From assembly GCA_003170415.1 (NCBI GenBank), contig PMZJ01000011.1, positions 1 through 39,358 on the forward strand: 39,358 bases of DNA. The letters are read 5' to 3'. Below, in pieces: positions 34,137 through 39,358 of the stretch. The notes under the pieces were generated by a model, which was given only the letters and a program-made list of their open reading frames with translations, was not told the DNA's origin and ran no database searches. Both the position numbers and the translations under genes were made by a program. Source of the stretch: Phycisphaerales bacterium (GTDB lineage Bacteria > Planctomycetota > Phycisphaerae > Sedimentisphaerales > Anaerobacaceae). Position 1 is the first letter of the stretch, and every line of letters begins with the position of its first letter.

Positions 34137-35606
34137 ATGGATATGTCAGCGGATAAAAAGATGTCTTTGAAACAAGCACAGGCCCAAAATGTCTGGAAGT
34201 TTTTCAGGCAAATCAATCGTATCCCCCGCGGGTCAAAAAATGAAAAGCAGATTATGGATTGGCTCAAAGGGCTTGCCAAAAGAAGGAATCTCACCTGTCG
34301 AAGCGATGACGTTGATAACGTGATTATCGAGTTGCCCGCGACAAATGGTTTTGAAAAGTCGCCGGCAGTCGTCCTTCAAAGCCACGTCGATATGGTCTGC
34401 GAAAAGACGCCCGAATCTAAACACGATTTTACCAAAGACTCCATCGAATTAGTCGAATGCGATGGCTGGATTACAGCCGACGGCACGACCCTCGGCGCGG
34501 ATAATGGCGTGGGAGTTGCGCTGGCGCTCGCGTTGATTGATGAAAAAATATCGCATCCGAAGCTCGAATTGCTTTTCACGGTCGACGAGGAAACGGGACT
34601 GACCGGGGCGAATGGTTTGAAACCCGGCTTCATTACGGGTAAATATCTTATCAATCTCGACGGCGAAGACAAGTCCTTCATTGTCGGCTGTGCGGGCGGC
34701 GAGCAGACAGAAATCCGCCTGCCGCTTGAGTTTGCACCCGTGCCCGATTCGCCTGCCTGCTTCGACCTGAAAATCTCCGGTCTTCACGGCGGCCATTCAG
34801 GTATTGATATCGACAGACAATACGCAAACGCAATTCAACTATTAGGCAGGACGCTGAAAGGTTTGCAGAATTTTGATTTGCGCGTCTGTGATATCGAGGG
34901 CGGCACAGTCCATAACGCCATCCCCCGCGACGCCAAAGCGGTTATCTGTTTCGATGCCTCCAAACTAAATGCAGCTAAAAAAACGCTGTCAGAAATTGAG
35001 GTGTCTTTCAAAAAAGAATTTGCGAAAACCGAACCCAACCTAAAACTTGAGTTGAAAGAATACTCAGAGCATCCGGCGAATTTATTTATCAATAATCAAT
35101 TATCAATTATCAATCTTCTTTCGTCTTTGCCGACGGGTGTTTATCGAATGTCGTCTGAATTTGATGGTATTGTTGAAACCTCCAGCAACCTCGCCAAAGT
35201 TGAGCTCCTCCGCGATGAGAATCAGTTGCGAATTGTTACGTCTCAGAGGAGTTTGGAGAAATCATCGCTTGGTGAAATAACCGCCAAAATTATCGGCATG
35301 GCACGTTCAGCAGGCGCAAAGGTGAATACTTTGGGCGGATACCCCTCCTGGAAACCAGATGTTAATTCATCGCTGCTTAAACGCGCAAAAGAAATTTACA
35401 GGAAGCTCAATAACAAAGAGCCGGAGGTTAAGGTTGTTCACGCGGGCCTTGAGCCGGCTGTTATTGGTGAAAAGATTCCGGGTATTGAGATGATTTCCGT
35501 CGGCCCCACGATTAAAAACTCCCATTCCCCCCGGGAACGCGTCGATATTGCCTCCGTCGATGCCGTCTGGGAATTTTTGCTTGAACTAATATCGTCGCTT
35601 GGATAA
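34137..35606 (+). CDS. pepD: Aminoacyl-histidine dipeptidase / cytosolic non-specific dipeptidase (PepD, M20 family)
   Basis: A 489-residue zinc peptidase. Metal-ligand motifs are in order: LQSHVDMVCEK (His), TLGADNGVGVA (bridging Asp), and VDEETGLTGA (catalytic Glu plus ligand Glu). GLHGGHSGIDID and a late VHAGLEPAVIG complete the M20C signature. It splits cytosolic dipeptides, including Xaa-His. The frame opens inside tRNA-Arg at 34086, but the first plausible ATG is at 34137; 34143 and 34161 are alternatives. Residues about 317-327 (FINNQLSIINL) are encoded by an AT-rich reiterated repeat. This helix precedes the conserved SLPTGVYRMSSEFDGIVETS. Confidence 0.9.
   Translation: MDMSADKKMSLKQAQAQNVWKFFRQINRIPRGSKNEKQIMDWLKGLAKRRNLTCRSDDVDNVIIELPATNGFEKSPAVVLQSHVDMVCEKTPESKHDFTKDSIELVECDGWITADGTTLGADNGVGVALALALIDEKISHPKLELLFTVDEETGLTGANGLKPGFITGKYLINLDGEDKSFIVGCAGGEQTEIRLPLEFAPVPDSPACFDLKISGLHGGHSGIDIDRQYANAIQLLGRTLKGLQNFDLRVCDIEGGTVHNAIPRDAKAVICFDASKLNAAKKTLSEIEVSFKKEFAKTEPNLKLELKEYSEHPANLFINNQLSIINLLSSLPTGVYRMSSEFDGIVETSSNLAKVELLRDENQLRIVTSQRSLEKSSLGEITAKIIGMARSAGAKVNTLGGYPSWKPDVNSSLLKRAKEIYRKLNNKEPEVKVVHAGLEPAVIGEKIPGIEMISVGPTIKNSHSPRERVDIASVDAVWEFLLELISSLG
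35085..35115. repeat. AT-rich reiterated repeat inside pepD
   Basis: Tandem variants of ATCAATTA (about four copies) lie in the coding region and are translated in frame as INNQLSIINL. The pattern is that of the AT-rich reiterations at 18139-18171 and around 33-58. Confidence 0.6.
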
Positions 35607-35611
35607 CGATA

Positions 35612-36226
35612 TCAATTTGCGGGAATAATATCCTCAAAACAAACCGGGGCGAGTTTTTTCAGGGTGGCGAGAATCAAATTCGCTGCTTTTTTGATTTCCC
35701 ATTGTGCGCCTTTGTCTGTGCGGACGGTGAGGATGTGCCGCCATTCGCGGAAATTGGCGGAGACGACGATTTCGCTTGTGCAGGCGTTGGGCAGGACGAA
35801 GCGGGCGTCCTCTTTTTTGAGCCCTTTGTCCCGCCATTTGCGATACATATCCTGAATCGTTTTCATATCGTTGTGGAATTCGTCAACCAGCTCCGCGGGC
35901 ATACTTTCAGGCACGACGTAGGTAAAGTCCTCTTCATCGACGTACCGCTGGGACTGCTGTGAGACGGCCATCAGCCGATGCCGGACGAGCTGGTGCGTCA
36001 TCGCGCGGGAGCAGTTTTTGATTCTGAAAGTCGCGTATGCGTGTTCTAAGGGTGATTCGTGGCCCATTTTGATGAGGCGTTTGATGAAGCCGGCCTGCGA
36101 ATTGTCGTCCATCTTGTCGAAACTGAGGTAGCACGTTCTGCCCGCCTGCTCGATGACCTTTTGCGGGTCGGGCGTTACTGCGACAAGTTCGACACTTAGT
36201 TGCTTTGCACAGGTTTGCTGTTGCAT
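35612..36226 (-). CDS. thyX: FAD-dependent thymidylate synthase
   Basis: A 204-residue flavoenzyme that methylates dUMP with methylenetetrahydrofolate and NAD(P)H. The ThyX motif RHRLMAVSQQSQRY matches RHRx7S, and HESPLEHA and the C-terminal FREWRHILTVRTDKGAQWEI are family features. GAAGGAA precedes the ATG. It lies 9 bases after the fused methyltransferase/reductase gene, which uses the same folate, so the two form a folate operon. No thyA is seen in the window. Confidence 0.95.
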   Translation of the reverse strand: MQQQTCAKQLSVELVAVTPDPQKVIEQAGRTCYLSFDKMDDNSQAGFIKRLIKMGHESPLEHAYATFRIKNCSRAMTHQLVRHRLMAVSQQSQRYVDEEDFTYVVPESMPAELVDEFHNDMKTIQDMYRKWRDKGLKKEDARFVLPNACTSEIVVSANFREWRHILTVRTDKGAQWEIKKAANLILATLKKLAPVCFEDIIPAN

Positions 36227-36235
36227 AATTCCTTC

Positions 36236-38098
36236 TCAGATTTTGTCAATTTCAATTTTACCTAAGACGGCCAGCGCGATTTTAACGTTGCCGAATGGCG
36301 CGGAAACTGCAAATCCCGCGACGCGGTCGCTAATCCGGTCAATCAATTCCCTCGCGATTTCAACGCCGATAATTTTTCCCTGCTGCTGGGTCTTGGCTGC
36401 GCTCATTCGTTCCAATAATTTACCTGGCACGACGACGCCGGGGACCTCGTTTGCCATAAATTCCGCGTTTTTCAAACTGGTGAAGGGCCAGATACCGGCG
36501 ATGACGGGTATTTTGGATTGTTTAGTCGAATCTAAGAAGCGGAAAAGTGTGTCCGCGTCGAATACCGGCTGGGTGACTGCGAATTCCGCGCCAGCGAGCA
36601 CCTTTTGGTGGTATTTTTCAATTTCGCGTTTGATATCCGTAGCGACGGGGTTTGCGCCGACGCCTATTGCCAGCGCGGTTGGGGGGCTGAACTGGTTGCC
36701 GCCGAGGTCGATACCGCGGTTGAGATTTCTGATTACACCCGTCAGCGTGATTGAATCCATATCGAACACGCCCGTCGCCTGCGGATAATCCCCCATCTTC
36801 GGCGGGTCGCCGGTGATGACTAACATATTGCGAAGGCCCATAGCGTATGCGCCGAGGATGTCGGATTGCATTCCGATGAGGTTTCGGTCGCGGCAGCAAA
36901 AGTGCAGGATTGATTCGATATTCGCGGCCTGCTGGATTTTGACCGCTGTAACCATTGGTGAAAGTCGCGAGCTTGCGCGTGGGCCGTCGGGGATATTTAT
37001 CGCGTCGATACCCATATCGGCGCAAGCCCTCGCTTTTTCGAGAATGGGTTCAATATCGAGGCCTTTGGGCGGGGTTATTTCGATTGTAGTAACTTTTTGG
37101 CCTTTGGCGAGTTTAGCCGCGAACTTCGATTTTTCCGCAAATGGTGTTTCACGGATTTCGGTTGTTTTTGGTGTTTCGATTGTTACAACGCTAAATCTTG
37201 CCTTTGACGTCGCGGCCTTATCGATTGCGCGGACTGCGCGAACCATTTCCCTTATGTGGTCCGGTGTAGTGCCGCAGCAGCCGCCGATGATTCTCTCGCC
37301 TTTTTCGTAGAAACGCTTTGCGAATTCCGCCATATATTCGGGCGTGGACATATAAAGCAGCCGGTCTTCGACCTGGCGGGGCAATCCCGCGTTGGGTTGC
37401 ACCGAGATTGGCTTGTCGGTTACTCCGTGGATAAGTTCGAGGGCGTTGAGCATCGCGGATGGGCCGACGGAACAGTTGAGGCCCACGGCGGTTACGCCTT
37501 TTTGCTCGGCTATTCGGCTGATTGCGTGGTCAATTTTTTCGCCATAAGGCGTCTCATTTAGCTCGGTAGTGGTCATCTGGGCGACGATTTCGAGGTCGGT
37601 TACGCTTCCTAAGGCCTCAATAGCAAGCAGCAGCTCGTCGGTATTCGAGAAGGTTTCGAGAATGAGGAAATCCGCGCTGGCGTCAGCTAATGCCCTGGCT
37701 TGTTTTTTGTAAGCGGCGATTGCCTGTTGTTTCGAGAGCTGGTTATACAGGGCGATATCGCGTGCGAGAGGCCCAATCGCCCCTGCGACTAAAACTTTGT
37801 CTCCTGCGGTTTGTCTGGCAAGTTCCACACCGGCTTTGTTTATCTTCTCGACCTGCTCCGCCAGGCCGTATTTCGCTAATTTGACCTCGTTTGCGCCGAA
37901 GGTGTTGGTTTCAATGAAGTCAGAGCCGGCTTCGATGTATTGCTTGTGGATTTTGGTTACGAGTTTGGGATTGCTGAGATTCAGCTCATCGAAACAGGCG
38001 TTGATATAGACGCCTGACTGGTAGAGCATCGTTCCCATCGCCCCGTCGGCGAGAACAACCTGCTTCGATAATAATTTTGATAGTTTCATTTTCGCCAT
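36236..38098 (-). CDS. Bifunctional homocysteine S-methyltransferase / 5,10-methylenetetrahydrofolate reductase
   Basis: A 620-residue fusion. Residues 1 to about 290 are a homocysteine methyltransferase domain (VLADGAMGTMLYQSG, TNTFGANEVKL, GLNCSVGP and IIGGCCGTTPDHIREM, all three zinc Cys present). Residues about 325-615 are a MetF-type reductase: TTIEITPPKGLD (catalytic Glu), then NMLVITGDPPK and FAVTQPVFD. The order matches YitJ-type fusions, in which methyl-THF made by the C-terminus can supply homocysteine methylation. No cobalamin domain is present. The frame opens at a TTG at 38107; I prefer the ATG at 38098. The strength of its ribosome-binding site is poor. thyX follows after 9 bases. 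Confidence 0.93.
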   Translation of the reverse strand: MAKMKLSKLLSKQVVLADGAMGTMLYQSGVYINACFDELNLSNPKLVTKIHKQYIEAGSDFIETNTFGANEVKLAKYGLAEQVEKINKAGVELARQTAGDKVLVAGAIGPLARDIALYNQLSKQQAIAAYKKQARALADASADFLILETFSNTDELLLAIEALGSVTDLEIVAQMTTTELNETPYGEKIDHAISRIAEQKGVTAVGLNCSVGPSAMLNALELIHGVTDKPISVQPNAGLPRQVEDRLLYMSTPEYMAEFAKRFYEKGERIIGGCCGTTPDHIREMVRAVRAIDKAATSKARFSVVTIETPKTTEIRETPFAEKSKFAAKLAKGQKVTTIEITPPKGLDIEPILEKARACADMGIDAINIPDGPRASSRLSPMVTAVKIQQAANIESILHFCCRDRNLIGMQSDILGAYAMGLRNMLVITGDPPKMGDYPQATGVFDMDSITLTGVIRNLNRGIDLGGNQFSPPTALAIGVGANPVATDIKREIEKYHQKVLAGAEFAVTQPVFDADTLFRFLDSTKQSKIPVIAGIWPFTSLKNAEFMANEVPGVVVPGKLLERMSAAKTQQQGKIIGVEIARELIDRISDRVAGFAVSAPFGNVKIALAVLGKIEIDKI

Positions 38099-38187
38099 GA
38101 TTTTCAATTTACCACAAAGATGTAATGGCAGAAAGTCCTTTATGATTTTTGATTCCGCCTGCGGCGAAGAAATGGCGGCGTTGGATT

Positions 38188-38224
38188 AAAAAAAGAACCC
38201 GCCTTTGTTGGTACTACGGCGGGT
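38188..38224 (-). terminator. Rho-independent terminator of the His-rich gene
   Basis: On the minus strand arms ACCCGCC/GGCGGGT (38218-38224 and 38197-38203) with a 14-base loop are followed, after two bases, by seven T residues. It ends the unit that starts at 38522. Confidence 0.78.
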
Positions 38225-38294
38225 AAACCCCCAAGGCCTGTTGGTCAGGGATTGGGGGTTTGGTACGAATCCAAGTTGATATTCGTAAGCTGGC

Positions 38295-38522
38295 TTATTG
38301 CGCTTGCTGAGGGGTTTCGGCAGCAGGTTCAACAGGTGCAGGGGTGGTTACGACAGGGGTGGCGTGTTTTGCTTTGTGATGAAGTTTCGCGGCGTGGTGG
38401 CTTTTTTGTGAGGTGGCGACCGCTTTATGATGATGGTGTTTGCTCTTGGCGAAGGCGGTACTGCTGCCGGCAAACGCGAGAGTCAACGTGAGTAGAATGA
38501 TAGCAATTGTTCTGAGCTTCAT
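38295..38522 (-). CDS. Small His-rich exported protein
   Basis: A 75-residue protein. Residues 1-25 are a clear signal peptide ending SSTAFA. The mature part starts KSKHHHHKA and has further HH pairs (KSHHAAKLHHKAKHA), then a Pro/Thr/Glu tail. About a fifth of the mature chain is His, which suggests metal (Zn, Ni or Cu) binding in the periplasm; this is inference. AAAGGG lies just before the ATG, and a terminator follows the gene, so it is a single-gene unit. I do not recognise a family. Confidence 0.75.
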   Translation of the reverse strand: MKLRTIAIILLTLTLAFAGSSTAFAKSKHHHHKAVATSQKSHHAAKLHHKAKHATPVVTTPAPVEPAAETPQQAQ

Positions 38523-38734
38523 TTTTCACCCTTTCTGAAATATATTTTTTAGAATGCCTTCGGGCACATTACCCTTTTATTATTCAATCCGGAACGGACA
38601 CGAATCCGCAGGAGGGAAGGCAATAAAACATAAGTAGTGTCTTCGTCCGAGTACATTCGATTTCTTGAGAGGAAATCGCACGCTTTTCGATATTTCGCAT
38701 GGGCGAGGGAAACGCCGCCCTGCAATTTTTATGA

Positions 38735-38753
38735 CCCGCCGTGAAACGGCGGG
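38735..38753. repeat. CCCGCCGT-GAA-ACGGCGGG hairpin
   Basis: A perfect 8-bp inverted repeat with a 3-base loop. No T-run follows on either strand, so it is more likely a dispersed repeat than a terminator. Confidence 0.65.
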
Positions 38754-38785
38754 CTAAATACGGATGAGGATGCAAAAACATAAGC

Positions 38786-38813
38786 TTGATATTGGGGGAA
38801 AAATGGCTATACT
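38786..38813 (+). promoter_or_regulatory. Promoter of accB
   Basis: TTGATA (38786-38791) and TATACT (38808-38813), each 5 of 6 consensus, are 16 bases apart. The start near 38820 gives a leader of about 155 bases. Confidence 0.68.
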
Positions 38814-38897
38814 TGTAAGTTCGTTATATGGTTGCGGTTGTGCGGCTCGTATCGTTATTCGTATTTCGTTTGCGTGGATTGTTAAACCGATGTTTTA

Positions 38898-38938
38898 CGC
38901 CTTACGTGAGCCGAAACGAGCAGCGTAGCCGTGAGGCG
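38898..38938 (+). promoter_or_regulatory. Leader hairpin of accB
   Basis: Arms CGCCTTACG and CGTGAGGCG pair over 9 bp (one G-U) with a 23-base loop, in the accB 5' leader. It may affect accB expression, but no known element is recognised. Confidence 0.35.
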
Positions 38939-38975
38939 AGAAACGCAACCTATGCAAGAAGGAAAGGGTTGTGCG

Positions 38976-39358
38976 ATGGCGCAATGGGATGAACAGTTTA
39001 GCAAATTAAAGCAAATAATCGAAATGATGAAGGACCATAACCTTGCGGAGATAACAATAAAGCAGGGCGAGGAGGAGCTTTGCGTCAAAAAGGCACAGCC
39101 GGTGCAGCCGCAAATCACGGCAGTGCCGATGTTTGGGGCGGGTATGCCCGGCGTATTGCCCTGTGCTGCAGCGGCACCCGCGGCGGGACAGGGGCAGGAA
39201 ACAGCGTCGCAGGAGGCCAAGCCAGCGGAGATAAAATCGCCTTTAGTGGGGACGTTTTATGCCCAGCCGAGTCCGGATTCGGAGCCGTTCGTTGAGCTTG
39301 GTTCGCGGGTTGAGCCGGAAACGGTTGTGTGCATTATCGAGGCGATGAAGGTGATGAA
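38976..39358 (+). CDS. accB: Acetyl-CoA carboxylase biotin carboxyl carrier protein (partial, cut by window end)
   Basis: The first 127 codons of BCCP. The N-terminal segment [20 protein letters not shown] and [10 protein letters not shown] are typical, followed by an Ala/Pro-rich linker and the biotinyl domain ([20 protein letters not shown]). The biotin site EAMKVMN begins at the very end, with the acceptor Lys at about residue 125. The start ATG at 38976 has AAAGGG 7 bases upstream. An in-frame ATG at 38952 is a less likely alternative. accC would be expected downstream. The 3' end lies outside the window. Confidence 0.93.
   Translation, partial: MAQWDEQFSKLKQIIEMMKDHNLAEITIKQGEEELCVKKAQPVQPQITAVPMFGAGMPGVLPCAAAAPAAGQGQETASQEAKPAEIKSPLVGTFYAQPSPDSEPFVELGSRVEPETVVCIIEAMKVM

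Larger units (their letters stand above)
38523..38975. other. Intergenic region and leader upstream of accB
   Basis: About 450 bases hold no convincing gene. Features seen are a perfect 8-bp hairpin CCCGCCGT-GAA-ACGGCGGG (38735-38753) of dispersed-repeat style, a promoter (38786-38813), and a leader of about 150 bases with a 9-bp hairpin (arms 38898-38906 and 38930-38938) 38 bases before the accB start. Confidence 0.5.

Noticed and set aside
38735-38753. Terminator upstream of accB
   Set aside because: The stem is perfect, but neither side is followed by a run of T residues in the right position.

Overview
The window looks like chromosomal DNA of a Gram-negative, diderm bacterium, most likely a planctomycete and possibly of the Phycisphaerae. 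The evidence is a full set of heptose and Kdo lipopolysaccharide-core genes, a pseudopilin with the N-terminal methylation motif and a C-terminal FADGHV motif, a secreted protein ending in dockerin-like repeats, a GatCAB amidotransferase, ThyX rather than ThyA, and several lipoproteins. The taxonomic call is inference from gene content; no rRNA is present.

Layout. Bases 1-2600 carry a PilZ-domain gene, tRNA-Lys (minus strand), an isocitrate dehydrogenase and a hexapeptide-repeat acyltransferase. Bases 2813-10820 form one plus-strand envelope cluster, with overlapping or closely spaced genes: lpxK, hldE, gmhA, a gmhB-like gene with a membrane tail, a heptosyltransferase, a WaaP/KdkA-type kinase, a GT4 glycosyltransferase and plsY. 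Together they phosphorylate lipid A, make ADP-heptose, add and phosphorylate core sugars, and start phospholipid synthesis. waaA (Kdo transferase) lies apart at 30.9-32.2 kb. Bases 10.85-14.3 kb hold a minus-strand signalling operon: a 43-residue basic small ORF, a multi-PAS histidine kinase and a NarL/FixJ response regulator, with a consensus-like promoter that sits in an 11-bp inverted repeat. Bases 14.4-18.8 kb carry gatB, gatA, a lipoprotein hydrolase, gatC and rpmB (minus strand). tRNA-Pro, a YfhO-like membrane protein, an acyl-carrier-like protein, a coiled-coil lipoprotein, a pseudopilin and glmS follow up to 25 kb.

hisH-hisF diverge from glmS. A strong promoter at 26.7 kb then leads a plus-strand run of a GH10-like protein without recognisable catalytic acids, a ComEA-like helix-hairpin-helix protein, an uncharacterised Cys-containing protein, an outer-membrane-type lipoprotein and a homocysteine S-methyltransferase. 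waaA and a secreted protein with two DTG aspartic-protease motifs and a dockerin-like tail lie on the minus strand. tRNA-Arg and a PepD-type peptidase are on the plus strand, followed by minus-strand thyX and a fused homocysteine methyltransferase/methylenetetrahydrofolate reductase. The end holds a His-rich exported protein and the start of accB, cut by the window edge.

The most distinctive property is the number of short dispersed or palindromic repeats. Several lie inside reading frames and are translated in frame (the pseudopilin leader, the mature N-terminus of the aspartic protease, and loops of WaaA and the peptidase). Other points of interest are the small-ORF/kinase/regulator operon, the zinc-less membrane-tailed GmhB, the GH10-like probable pseudoenzyme and the double-DTG dockerin protein. 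No CRISPR array, transposase, integrase or phage gene was seen.
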